DNA of 64,000 nucleotides from Nageia nagi (GCA_050084985.1 JBITNC010000002.1:2666001-2730000); one strand, 5' to 3'; positions 11,636 through 23,491 are shown, counted from the stretch's first letter. The notes: generated by a model not told the origin, from the letters alone. Numbers and translations: made by a program.

Positions 11636-14328
11636 TTGCTACAAAAAAATATGAAATAATAAGCATGTGGTTTAATAAATAACATTATATGTTAAGTTTT
11701 AACCAAGTCAATAATACATGTTAATTTTAACATAAAAGATATGCATGATTTGTTTCACTAGTGCAAATATTTTACAACTCAAATAATAATCCTTGTACCC
11801 AAATATATTTCTCATCTTAAGAATCGTAGATGTAGACTAACATTGTTGAGGCTTATTTTTTAATCTAAAATCTAGGCCTTCACCTAGATGCCCACATAAG
11901 AGGAGTTTGAGTACTACCAATCCTCAACCAATTCACTTTGGTCAGTTTTATACATTCTCACAAGGAAAAGTACCAACTATTTTTCAAGGTTATGATGCTT
12001 ATTAGATTAGCCAAATTATTAATCTTAATTAGGTTTCAAGTTGTCCTCCTAGGTTATCAAGATAATCTTTGAAGGGATGTGTGGACATGTGGTATCACTA
12101 CACACATGCATGTCCACCTATTGGAGTTATATCCAAACCAACATAGGACTTAGAAGAAATTGAGAAGTATAGACTTTTCACCATTTGGATCATCGAACTT
12201 AAAGGCTCTAGTCCACCTATCCTCACTTCATGTCTCCCCAAACAAGTCATGTTGTGAAATGTACATACGAATGTGTTCATTTTAGGAGGTTGCTCAAATC
12301 AATGTTTGCATTTTTATTCACATAACCAAATAAATCAAAGTGTGAAATATGAAGTAAAAGAGCATAAGTAAAATATCATCCATTCAAAATTTGAAATCTG
12401 AGTGTCCAATAGGTTTTGTTTACTAACCTTTAAAAGATATCTTTACATAGGTCCATAACTTGCACAAGTTAAATTTGCAAGAAGAAATGGTAAATACTTA
12501 AGCATAAGCATTCATTAATTCTATAATTTGCATAAGTTAATTTTGCACAAGGATAAACATGCCATAATTTATACAAGTGTATTAACTTTACATTAAGAAA
12601 ATACTTAGCATGCATCAATCACATAACTTAAAAAAAAATTAAGTATGTATCATTAACTAAGTACGTATCATTAACTTTTTAAAGAAATAAGTAGCATGCA
12701 TCATTTAACTTAAAAAATTAAGTACAAAGCATGCATTATTTATCTTAACATAAGAAGCATGCATTATAAAGTAAAATGATTTAGCATGCATAGATAAAAT
12801 TTAAGTATACAAATTCTCCCCTTTTTACTTCAAGTTTTGCCACTCTTGCTTAAAAATTTATCTGAGGCAAAAAAAATTAGTTCTAAAAAATTGCCTCTAA
12901 GAGTTAAAAAGATTACTTTTGCTATCTTAGGCAAAAAAAAAAAAGAGCCTTATGCTTAAAAAATAATTTCCATTTTAACAAGTAATCATCATTTGAACTT
13001 CATTAAATGGAGAAGGAAGTCATGCACTTAAAGGAATGGCATTTAATAGATTGTTTAAAGTTAAAGCTTACTTAAACTCAAAAATTTTTACTTTAAGTAC
13101 TAAATTTAATGTGGAAAATGATGGTCTGACAAGAACATTATTTACAAGTAAAAAAATGCCTTTTATAGAAAAGATGGCCAATTACCAAAAATTAAAATAG
13201 GCATGGAGGGTCTTATTAAGCCATTCATAAAAAAATTATAAAAAAAAGAGTTATGTAGGGGGAGGCATCTCTTGAGAGAAGAGTAGATAGGGAGGAGTAG
13301 CTGGGCTATGCAAGGAAGGCTAAGTGGATGAGCTATGATCTCTCATGCGATGCCATGTTGAGTCTTATAGGTTGTGTGAAGAAGGACTAGCCTTGAGTCT
13401 TGACAGCCTCATATTTGGTAGCATGGGAGGAGGGAGGATGTGGGACCACTCAGAGTGAAAGATAATAGAGCCACATGGAATGAGAACCAACTACATGGGA
13501 GGAGGGAGGACCACATAGGGTGAAAGACATCAGTGCCATATGGGCTGAGAACTAGTCGCATAGGAGGAGGGAGGACCACGCAAGGTGGAAGACAACAGTG
13601 CCACATGGGCTAAACAAAAAATAAACCCTCCTAAAAAAATATGTGATGAGGTTTCAAATCCTCTTTTTTTTTAATGAATGAGTATAAAATATATATTTCA
13701 AATATAAACTTGTTTCACATAGCATGTTATTTTTTTGAAAAAAATGATTTTATAATAATAGACACATCTTAAAAAAATCACTTTTGCTCCTCCCTTTTTT
13801 TTTGAAAAAAATATTTTAGAATATATTATAAAATACAATATTTCTTGCCCATTTTTTATTTTAATAAGCTACCAATAGTCTTATCAGATGCAAAAAAATA
13901 TAATTTTAATTTCAAACCCCAAATAACTTATAGCAATATATCAACTTCTTTTGTAAAAGAAATATAACATTATATTGCAAAGTTTTTAGGTTTATCTATT
14001 AAAAGAAATGAACTTATTATATACTAACTTCTCAAAAAATGGTAAAAAAAATTGTAAATATTGCAAATAACCCAAAAAGTTCACATATATATACATATCC
14101 CAAAATAAATACATCATATTATTATTTCATCAAATTTGCAATAATAAACTAACACATAGAACATAATATGTTAGTGTCATTAGCCCAAAAAAAAATGAAT
14201 GGGATTATATGGAGAAGGTTATACCTTCTCTTGAATTTACCTCACAATGAAGAGTAGGTTAAGAATGATGACCTCCAAATTGAAGATGAGTCTCCAAACC
14301 AAGGATGTGAAGAGGAGCCTCCAATAGG
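11636..14328 (-). other. Element B long leader
   Basis: About 2.7 kb between Gag and the primer-binding site. It has a 9-bp inverted repeat gtggacatg/catgtccac (12081-12089 and 12109-12117) near Gag, an AT-rich stretch with repeated gcatgcat words (about 12480-12800), the GC-richer block described separately, and AT-rich sequence up to the primer site. No convincing reading frame was seen; 12098-12280 and 13409-13606 look like chance frames. Confidence 0.75.
13250..13620. repeat. GC-richer block with about 70-bp tandem units in the leader of B
   Basis: A purine-rich, GC-richer island in AT-rich leader. Three degenerate units of about 53-73 bp start at about 13425, 13497 and 13563, each with ggaggagggaggacca-like and gccacatgggct-like words. 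Its place in the leader matches the Aux/IAA-containing block of D, but the sequence is unrelated. Confidence 0.6.
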
Positions 14329-14340
14329 GCTCTGATACCA
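14329..14340 (-). other. Element B primer-binding site
   Basis: On the minus strand, two bases after the 5' LTR end, the sequence reads TGGTATCAGAGC, the usual complement of the 3' end of plant initiator Met-tRNA. Confidence 0.9.
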
Positions 14341-14342
14341 AA

Positions 14343-14839
14343 TGAGAGAATTGAACTATAACAAGAATAACTCTAAACTCTCAAGATCACATGAAATCTT
14401 ACAATACACATCTAAAAAACTCAAAAATCAATCTCACAAAGATAACACAAGATGTAAGTGGTTCCTCCAACTAAGAGTACATCCACTAACTAGATCTCTC
14501 TTCTTAACAAATATGAACTCTTACAATCCTCTTACACTTTTCTCCTAAGCACTATCCTATAGCATAACTTTACTCTCCAAATTAGTGTGTGATAAAAAAA
14601 ATGGTGCCTTCTATTTATAGGCTAAAATCCCTCTTTGGATCACCCTTTTACCCAATGTATAAAAGCATAACATGCACATCCTTTTACTCAATGGGCATGT
14701 CATTAAATGGAGTGTAGGACAAATTACATTATCATATTCACATAAATACTTAAGGTATCTAATTATACCCTTATGTATTAGTGAATTTACGAAGAGGATT
14801 AATACAAATATTTACAATAATGCATTATACATTCCAATA
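14343..14839 (-). repeat. Element B 5' LTR
   Basis: 497 bp, begins tgagag on the plus strand and ends ccaata (terminal ca changed to ta). The adjacent primer site makes it the 5' LTR. It carries a TATA box and the family palindrome (14737-14785). Confidence 0.9.
14612..14619 (-). promoter_or_regulatory. TATA box of element B 5' LTR
   Basis: The minus strand reads TATAAATA in the context CTATAAATAG, about 220 nt into the LTR. The same octamer occurs at the same place in A (48363-48370) and D (36523-36530), so it is the likely core promoter of this family. Confidence 0.7.
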
Positions 14840-14844
14840 GAGGA

Positions 14845-15010
14845 GCCCAAGTACTACCAATCCTCAACCAATTCACCTTAGTCAGTATTATACTCTCACA
14901 AGGAGAAGTACCTGCTATTTTTTAAGGTTATGAAATTTATTGAATCAGCCAAATTATTAATCTTGATTAGGTTTCAAGTTTTCCTCCTATGTTATTAGCA
15001 TAATCTCTAT
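14845..15010 (-). other. Element A leader, second piece
   Basis: Starts gcccaagtactacc and runs to the left LTR of C. It aligns with B 11900-12070 and D 33410-33572, continuing piece one (6204-6464) across the B insertion. Confidence 0.85.
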
Positions 15011-15929
15011 TGAGCAATATATACACTCTTGGGTAATTCAACCAAAGTGTATCATGAACAGGCTAACATAGTAACTTGATCTCCGATGTAGGCCAGTTCC
15101 TTATCCATTAGGTGCATATGAAAAGAGAAAATTAATAGGAAAGAAATGAAAGAGGATAGAGTACGAGAAATAAAACAAAAGAGATAGGGAGCAAGAGTAA
15201 ATCAAAAGGGGTAGATCACTAGTTCAACATAGGCTTTCACATAGCATGAAACCTTGGCAAGAATCTAGTGTAACAACCACGGTGTAAGCTTTCATTCTCT
15301 AAATTATTCTTCAGCATAACTCTTCCATATAAGTATACATAGTTATACCAATAACTTATTGTTATCATTTAAGAAATATTCATTACTTGCCACAATATAA
15401 CCAAATTAAAAATAATAACACCAACTATTGGACAAGAAAGGTTAAGATAGCATTGTATAACTAATAGAAAAAAAGGTCTTCAAAAATAAATACAAGGGGA
15501 AATACTAGGGATTCTAACCCCTTTTTCCTATCTTAAACTAAATTTATACTACTCTTGGGGTCCAGTTTTAGACAAGCCTATGCTCTAATGATGTCACTTC
15601 CTTTTATGCCTCGAAACACTTAGTCATCATGGAAATTTTAACACTACTTGCTGACATCACTGCTCCTAGGGTTTGATTTTAGATGAGCCTTTATTCTACT
15701 GACATCACTTCCTTTTATGCCTTAGAACACTTATCCATCACAAAAATTTTAACACTACTTGCTAACATCATTGCTCCTAGGGTCTGATTTTATACGAGCA
15801 TTTAGTCTACTGACATCACTTCCTTTTATGCCTTAGAACACTTAGTCATTGTGAAAATTTTAACACTATTTGTTGGTGTCATTGCTCTTGGAGTTTGATT
15901 TTAGATGAGCCTTTATTTTGCTAACATCA
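15011..15929 (-). repeat. Element C 3' LTR, internally deleted
   Basis: Starts tgagcaatat and ends acatca, directly before a pyrimidine run that is a purine tract on the minus strand. The first 540 bp match 26011-26550. Then about 590 bp present in the right LTR (about 26564-27150) are missing, with a short acta/ctact overlap at the junction. The last 378 bp are 111-bp tandem units. Confidence 0.82.
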
Positions 15930-15940
15930 CTTCCTTCTTA
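15552..15940 (-). repeat. 111-bp tandem array in the left LTR of C
   Basis: The marker word cttcc recurs at 15597, 15708, 15819 and 15930, exactly 111 bp apart. Each unit has a tttgattttagatgagcc-like word and an acatcacttccttttatgcc-like word. The last marker is the polypurine tract itself. Confidence 0.88.
15930..15940 (-). other. Element C polypurine tract
   Basis: The minus strand reads TAAGAAGGAAG directly before the LTR start TGATGT. This is the expected place and composition for the plus-strand primer. Confidence 0.65.
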
Positions 15941-16499
15941 TGTCCTAAAAATTGCTATAATTAGTGCATTCTCTCATCAAAACTATTCGAAAGCTTGCTG
16001 AAACACCCTTCTTTTAGACAAGCAAGGACAATACATGTTGGAAACCACTCGGTTGTTAGGCTATGTATGCATATACATTTGGCAACATCTATGGGAAAAT
16101 TTTGCCTTTCATATAATACATTTTGACCCAACACAAAACTTTGGAAAGGGAGAGGGACCAAAATTCAATTTTGTAAATTTAGGAACTACTAAACCTTTCC
16201 CTAATTCATGTGTTTTCTGGAGAAGTCTTTTAACCTTGACTAAGCTAAAGCTAGAGTGTTCAAAACTTCATAAAACATTTGCTCATGTTTTTTTAACAAT
16301 TGATGTAAAATAACCCCAACTTGTGCCCAATAATAAAAGAGTTCTAACAAGTTTACCTCATCAAAAGAAGATTGTAGTGCTTCCACATCATCAGCTTGCT
16401 TGCTAATTTTCTAAATATTCTCTAAGAATTCTAATTTTGGGACTAGTCAATCATCAATCATCCATAATTCTAGGACTCCCAATGTGGATAACTTTTGCA

Positions 16500-19400
16500 A
16501 CTCTACCTTTAGATTCTCTATTCCTTGCACTTGATTTAAAACACTATTTTTGATCTCCTAATAGATGCATTTTCCCAACACTAGGTAATTGATTGTTGCC
16601 ATGAGTTCAACTTGATATCCAATATTTAGGGCTTGTAAACCTTCATTGGAAATTTCATTCAATTTCTTGTTTACCCTCTTGGCTTCCTCTAGTATAGGAA
16701 AGAGGATACCCTCACTCCTACCAACATCTACTTCAAGCCATTTTAGTTCTAACAAACACATTTCCACATGGTCTCTAAGATGAATTAGGTCCTTGATTTC
16801 TTAGGATCTCTGTTCCCAAATTTTGGCTTTATGATTAATAAGAAATCTCTATCCATTTTGTACTCACTCATGCTTTGTTGCAATTGAGCTATATTAGCAC
16901 TTAGACTATTAATGATTGAATCTTTTGATGCAACTTCTGCCATCTTTATCGCTATTTCCACATCTTTTTTGGTAATAATGGCATCCTTTTGGTTAATGTT
17001 ATTAATAGTAGGAGTCGAAGCTAAACTTGCTCTTAAAATAGCTACATCATTATCAGTATCTTTTAGCTTGATACTTTGTGTAACCAACTACTTCATTATC
17101 ACTTCATGAGCTTTTTTAAGCTTGTTATACTTGGCTTCCAACTTGGTCAACTCTGATATATTCAATTCTATAGCAATTTACAACAACTCATTCTTATCAC
17201 TCCGAGGAATGTTTCTCATGTCTATTTTCACCTAGGTGTTCATGGAAGTTAAATCGCTCTACCCTTCCTAGAGATCTTGGGCTATAGCCTTCTCTAGCAC
17301 TTTATTTTTTGAATCTATAGAAGTTTGAAGTGTTACTGAATTATCCAATGCTAATATTTTCTTCAATTGCTTTTGCATCCATTCTTCTTGATTGCTCTTC
17401 ATTTGTTGGTATTATTGCATAATACTATTAATAAGGATCTGCTACCTAGATATAATGATGAATGGAGGATCAAAACCCAGATCCTAGGAGAGGGAGGCCA
17501 AAACTTATTTTGCTGGTGTTGTAATACTAGCTTGGCTAGGACCTATGCTATTTCTATTGATGGGATTTATTAGGAATGGTGATCATGATGATGGTGGGGG
17601 TGATGATGGTATAGTGATGATATTAGTATGATGAGTAACAAGGGAAATCAATGTGGAATGAGTAGGATTATGCCATTAGGAAGGTAGAGGTAATAGTGGA
17701 ATTAGTTGTGTGGTGGGTGTTAGAGAGGTTGTCACAATTGTAGAAAGGAGGGCTTGAGTAGAAATGGGTGAGATAACTTAAACAAAAAATGGTATGATAG
17801 GGTTCATAGTAGATGTATCTAAAAGAAAAGTAGGAGGAAAGAAAGTGTACCTATTGGAGTGGGTGTCCTTCTCATCTTTTTGGGTGAAAGGAGGGCCTTT
17901 TGAGCTTTCCTCTTTGCTATATACACTTATTACCCTTTTGGTGTCTCTTGTATAGCTTAGGAGGTAGCCTCTCTAGCTTGCTCTTCTTAGCTAATCCTCT
18001 AGGCTTTTGGCTAATCTTTTTCTTCTTCTTCATCATCACTTTCAAGATACTCTTCAACACGATCATCTAAAGGGTGCTCCATCTTCCACATATATTCAAA
18101 CACATCATTGAGATCAGACTCAAGATGAGTGAATTTGTTCCCTGATTCAATTCAGTATTGGTTAAATGTAGTGATTTTCTCCTCACTCCACTTAATCTTT
18201 TCAATGTGGCCAAAGATTTTTTGGGAATTGAATCCATCCTTGGATTAAAGGCTACCTTATTTTCATAAAAACTCATCCATTATGGTAGCATATCTTTAGC
18301 AATCAAAGACATAGCCATTGGTTTATCTTTCTCTCCTAGATTTCTTCATTAGTCTAACTCTAGTTTAGCTTCTACTTTGAAGTTGGGAGGATTGGATTGA
18401 TTTTTCAACCTTTTACTAAACACATCTTCAGGATCGTATAACCTATATTGATTGATCCTTTTCAACTTCAACTTGAGTAGCTTCTCCTTTAGTTGATCGG
18501 CTCCTCCTTTGCTTTGAAGTACCAAGTCATGCACCTTGTGAGGTAGAGCATAAACCAATCTCTTCTTAAGCTACAGCTCTATATTTTGCATCTACATAGT
18601 CAATTTGCTTTCCATACTCCATACTAAAGATCTAATCAGTGACATGTATAGGCAATAAGAAAGGGGCATCGATAAAACCATAAAGTTTGATGAATGTTCC
18701 CTCTTCAATGAAGAACCAATGCCTAATATCACCATGAGGCATCCAAATATACAATTTTGATGCTTCTAACAGCCTTGGAATTTTAGAAGCAAACAAACTC
18801 ATGGCTGAAACTAAGAAATTTTCTATAAAGCCATAGTAATCAGCCAATGACCTTACTTCCTCAATCCATTTATCAACATACCTGAGGGACCCATCTCCTT
18901 CATGCTTAATTAAGGTCAACCTTTTAAAGAATTCTAAATTTTGATAGATTAATAACCAAATAATATATGACGCATATGCAAAGTGAGACCCTTGATCAAT
19001 TTCTTCTAGTTGTTCTGAAATTCTATCTAAAATAGCAATAATCCAATCATAAATGGTAAGATTATTTGGATGAGAGATCTAGTAGGATATTGTGAGCTTT
19101 GCTAGTGAAATATATTTATCTAACCTTCCCTAGTTGCTACTAACAACATAGATAACAATAATTGTAGATGCAAGGAGAAACTGGATAGCAACACTTTGGA
19201 ATTTGGAACTTCTAGAAAATTTATAGCACCTTCCACATTCCTATTTAACTAGGACAAGATATTCATCCTCATGTTTGAGTTCTTATATCCAAATTTAATA
19301 AGATAGAGGGAGAAAATAAGGTAGGTGGATTAAAAGTGCTTGCTAGAGATGTAGGGTCTAGGCTAAGAATTACCCTCCCTTACAAGTTTCTTATAACCCT

Positions 19401-19928
19401 CATTGTAGAATCAAATACCCCTTTTATTAGCTCTATCAATTCTGGTATTGGGAAACATCTATGGGGAATAAAATACATGAGCCTTGACCCCATTGGTGTT
19501 TGAGTGATATGATTAAACCTAAAAATAGGACACTTACCTTCTATGATACCCTTTGGATTCTTATTCTAAGCTATTATTTCAATGTCCCATAGCAACTCCA
19601 TCAAATCTACAACCTTTTTAACTAGCCTTCTTGGAGTTGGCACCATATTCCTTTCAGACTGTGCTTCCCAATATACAATGCTATACATTTCTTAGCTCTA
19701 TTAAAAACTAGGAATTCAAACAATTTCTACTCTTTAAAAACTTTGGATTTTGTATGTTTTAAAATGCGCTACCTTTGCTACTCTTATCCTTAAATTCCCA
19801 TGCCTTGCATTTACTTTATCAATCATGTGATATAACTGCTACTTCATTTGCATTAATAACTAATTTGATACTCTCGAGCTTTTCTTGGGAACCCTAATTC
19901 CAATAGCACTAAAAATGCCCTGAGCCAT
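16500..19928 (-). pseudogene. Element C accessory reading frame, function unknown
   Basis: A protein-like region of about 3.4 kb after integrase, on the same strand. A plausible start is the ATG at 19928 (MAQGIFSAIGIRVPKKSS...). From there one frame can be followed for about 170 codons through stops that are mostly TAA/TAG, including MVPTPRRLVKKVVDLMELL and MGSRLMYFIPHRCFPIPELI. Further fragments lie at 18632-18919 (YVDKWIEEVRSLADYYGFIE), 18349-18558 (Lys/Leu-rich, LKEKLLKLKLKRINQYRLYD), 18067-18276, 16785-17087 (heptad-like, coiled-coil-looking) and 16558-16767. The frame changes between fragments, so indels have occurred. I do not recognise the family. An envelope-like product or a captured host gene are possibilities without direct support. 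Confidence 0.55.
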
Positions 19929-20064
19929 TAATATTATTATTGAATGAAACATACTGCTACTTTGGAAATTAAATGCAAAACATATCATATTTACAATATT
20001 TACAAGGGTAGTAAATTCTATTTTAAAAGCATTCTCCTGCCCAAGTAGGCTTGTAATATTTCAA

Positions 20065-21300
20065 ATGCTACCCATTTAATGAAATTGGTAGCTTCCACCC
20101 ATTCAATTTGGCTATTTTGAAGGCATTTCTCCTAATGCATTTGGATATGACATATGGTCCTGACCAAAAAGATTTGAGCTTCTTATGCTTTTCGGGTTTG
20201 GCTCTATCTTCATCCCATTTTAAGACAAGGTCTCCTTCTTTAAAGATGTTCAGAGAAGCTTTTCGAGTATCAAACCATTTTTTTACAATTTCATTTCTCT
20301 TTTGTAAATCAAGATACACCTTATTTTAGGATTCTCCTAGATTTAATAGTTCATTCATCCGTACTTGAAGTGGTTCAAATTCTTCATCGTATTCTTGAAG
20401 TATTATCGTAGTAGGAAGTTCTATATGACTTGGTAGCAAAGCCCTTTTACCATATAGCAATGCATATGGGCTGGCCTTAATAGCCAACTTTATAGTGATT
20501 CTATCTACCCATAATGCCCAATTCAGCTTCTCATGCTAGGTTCGAGGATTATCCTCTATAGTTCTCTTAAGAATTCTTAGCAAATTCTTATTTATCAATT
20601 CAGCAAGTCCATTACCCTATGGATAGTAATTTGAGGAGGTTTTCTAATAGATTTTGTACCTCATAACAAATTTGGTGATATTTGTCCCTATAAATGCCAA
20701 GCCATTGTTAGAAATGATCATTTGAGGAATTCCATACCTAGTAATCAGCTTTTCAATGAATTTTAGAATAGTTTTTTGATTTGCATCATTCATGGCTTTT
20801 GCTTCGACCCATTTGGTGAACTAGTTAATGGAGATGAGGATGAATTTATGTCTAGTCAAGGAATTTGGATTAATAATTCCAATAAAGTCTAATCCCCACT
20901 ATTGGAAAATTTCTTCTACTTAAATTGGTTCTAATGGTAAAATCACCTTTCTCTTCCTACCTACAAACCTTTGACATTTCTCACAACATTGAACCTTCAT
21001 AAAAGCATCTTTGAACATAGTGGGCCAATAATAATATGCTTGAATTATTTTACCCATCATTGTATAACCAAAATAATTACCTCTAGATACCCCAAGATGA
21101 AACTCTTCAATTAGCTTTTCTATCTTAGATGAAGTTATACACCTTAGCAATATTCCATCATGATTTCTCCAATACAACACTTGGTTAATTTTTGTATAAT
21201 TTTGGGCATGGATTTTAAATCTTCTCCTTTGTGATATGTTCAGATGTGTAGGGAGTTTACCAGATTTAAAATACCTATTTAATTGACCCATCTAGTCATT
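20065..21300 (-). pseudogene. Element C integrase
   Basis: Minus-strand gypsy integrase with stops. The N-terminal zinc domain (20920-21291) shows EFHLGVSRGNYFGYTMMGK, then YYYWPTMFKDAF and CCEKCQRF, giving the C-x2-C pair. The core follows with GLDFIGI (first Asp) and MIISNNGLAF, where the second catalytic Asp has become Asn (GAT to AAT). Later come LNWALWVDRI and the basic tail with GDLVLKWDEDRAKPEKHKKL and FWSGPYVISK, the GPY/F module (20068-20319). No chromodomain follows. The family inserts retroelement DNA; this copy cannot, because of stops and the lost Asp. Confidence 0.85.
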
Positions 21301-21379
21301 TTCCTCTATATCTAGTTCCCCATCCAAAATTACTTATTCAATGAAATACACACTATCTTTTTCTTCTACAACATCTCTA

Positions 21380-22700
21380 GCTAATTATTCACAAAGGGCC
21401 TCTCCTCTTATGAATTTAGTGGGTCTAATTTCCACATCATATCTTAAAATTTTAGAAATCCATCCAGGTCTCCCCTCCCTAATTTCTCCTTGCATTATAT
21501 AAGACCTAACATCTAGATGTATAATTAAGACTAGGACTCCGCTTTGACTTATATAATGTTTCAACTTTTCCAAATACTTTAGTATTTCTAGGACCTATTT
21601 TTCTATGAAAGTGTAATTCTCTTTTCTCTTATTCATATTTTGATGAAAAAAGCAATATGATATTCCTCATTCTTTTCAAATTTTTGCATTACGATGGCTG
21701 TAATACTTGAACTAGAGCCATATGCATAAAAAAAAATTCTTTGCTAAAATTTGGGTTCCTTAACATAGGCACCCTAGTTATTGCAAACTTGATTCTTTGA
21801 AATGCTTCTTTTCCTTTTTTAGTCCATTCAAACATAGCATTTTTCTTTAACATGAGAGTAATAGGCTTCATAATGCTTGAAAAATCTTGAACAAATCTTC
21901 TTACAAAGTTAATCTATCCTAGAAGAGATTGTAAGGCCTTTTTGTTTGAAGGGATAGATAGTTTGTCTATTGCTTCTATCCTATCTGGATCGATAGCCCA
22001 ACCTTCCTTTGAAATGACATATTCCAGAAGCTTTCCCTCATCTACTACAAAAATATACTTTTTTTGGATTTAAGAAAATTCCATACTTTCTACATTTGAT
22101 AAAGGCATGCTCTAGATGCTACACATGGGAACTTCAATCATGAGAGAAAATAGTGATATCATCCAAATATACTAGCACACTTTTATTTACCATTTCTCTA
22201 AAAGCATAATCCATAGCTCTTTGAAAGGTTGCTCCTACATTTGATAATCTAAAAAGCATTCTTTGGAAAGCAAACAATCCCCATTTAGTTGTAAAAGCCA
22301 TTTTGAACTAATCTTCATTTTTTTACCCAAACTTGGTGATACCCTAAAAAACTATCTAGTAACGAGAATCTCTTCGCTTTGGCCATAGTATCCAATATTT
22401 GTTCCATAGGTGGTAGAGGATAATGATATTTTAGTGAGACTCTATTTAAACCTATGAAATCCACACATAATCAAATCTTTCCATTTTTCTTTCTAATTGG
22501 GACCAAGTTTGCCACCCATATAGAATGTTTAATACGATATACGATACCAACTTTATACAATTTCAAAACTTCTTGTTTCATTACCACTTCAATCATGGGG
22601 TTTACTATCCTTTGCTTCTATCGGATAGGCTTGGAATCTTCAATCAATTCTATCATATGTTGAATTATTTATTTATCAAAAACCTTTAGGTCATCATATG
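21380..22700 (-). pseudogene. Element C reverse transcriptase and its RNase H
   Basis: Minus-strand gypsy RT remnant. Visible pieces are KLGPN and WKDLIMCGFHRFK (RT fingers, about 22500), YIWMISLFSLM (the degraded YxDD region, about 22170), KKYIFVVDEGKLLEYVISKE, DPDRIEAIDKLSIPSNKKAL and INFVRRFVQDFSSIMKPIT (thumb and connection), then FEWTKKGKEAFQRIKFAIT (21689-21871), the start of the gypsy RNase H. GGRPGWISKILRYDVEI-like sequence near 21450 belongs to its end. Frame breaks lie in the palm. Together with integrase downstream this fixes the superfamily as Ty3/gypsy. Confidence 0.83.
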
Positions 22701-23098
22701 ACCAAGTGATTACATCAGTAAAAAACTCTACACAATTGAATAATCTCTTTGATCTGATTAGGGTTGTTACATATGCCAATTTTTAAAAATTTTCTAGGAA
22801 TAATTTCATACTCTTTATTATTATTGAGGTTTATAACTATAACCTTTCTTCTTACTTGATCATTTCTATCAAATAACCCTTCAAATGGGATCAAATCTCT
22901 AGGAATTATATTGTTGTTCAATTGGATTATATCTTGTTCTTGGAAGATGTCAACATCTTCTTCTCCTACAGCATGACATATAGACTATTGTAATAAAAAC
23001 TAATTAATTTGAGTCTCATCTCTAAAGACTTGCCAAAAGGAATTGCTATTCAGAATATAAGGTTTAAAGATAAGTTGAACCTCCTTTTTCTACAACTA

Positions 23099-23490
23099 GT
23101 CATTGGTGGGATCAAAACTGGCTCCCATTTGAGCTAATTCATCAGCTTCATGATTCAACCTCCTTGGAATGGATTGTATGTGAAAAGATTCAAAATTTTC
23201 AAATAGATCCCACACTCTATTCCTATAAGACTTTAAATAATGATGTTTAATAGAACAGTTGCCTATGATTTGATTTACAATCAACTCTAAGTCTCCTTTA
23301 ATTTTCACACAGCAGATCTACATTTTAATTTCTTACTCCAAGCCAAGGCAAAGGGATTCATACTTAGCTACATTTTTGGTGCACATCAATGTGAGCTTGT
23401 AAGAGAATTTATGAGTTTTTCCCATTGCATCAATCTAGACAATCCTAGTACTTGACACATTTCTAGATCTAGCTCCATCAAAGAACATTT
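23099..23490 (-). pseudogene. Element C extra RNase H domain between protease and RT
   Basis: After the protease frame the minus strand encodes an RNase H-like domain: MFFDGARS (first Asp), FSYKLTLMCTKNVAKYESLC (Glu region), KIKGDLELIVNQIIGNCSIK (Asp) and IPRRLNHEADELAQMGASF (last Asp). This is the plant/archaeal-type RNase H fold known as a second RNase H in Tat-like gypsy elements. The C-terminal part is open at 23096-23308; the first half has three stops. It is encoded upstream of RT, whereas in the best-known Tat and Ogre elements I understand it to follow RT and the ordinary RNase H. Between it and RT lies a linker with NIIPRDLIPFEGLFDRNDQ (22715-22921). Confidence 0.8.
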
Positions 23491-23491
23491 C

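Larger units (their letters stand above)
6465..14839 (-). mobile_element. Element B: Ty1/copia nested in the leader of A
   Basis: LTRs of 498 bp (6465-6962) and 497 bp (14343-14839) bound a minus-strand copia element of 8375 bp. The flanks join into continuous element-A leader sequence (compare 11870-11910 in B itself and 33385-33420 in D), showing insertion into A. The internal order is leader, Gag, protease, integrase, RT, RNase H and 3' segment. The LTRs differ at about 45 positions by eye. The right LTR ends in ta rather than ca. The coding region is heavily broken. Confidence 0.92.

Noticed and set aside
13409-13606. Minus-strand Pro/Leu/Ser-rich frame
   Set aside because: Produced by the GC-richer tandem units in the leader of B; its pattern follows the DNA repeat and it has no counterpart in A or D.
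15552-15940. Independent satellite array next to a gypsy element
   Set aside because: The same array occurs inside both LTRs at corresponding places and in phase with the LTR end, so it is part of the LTR.
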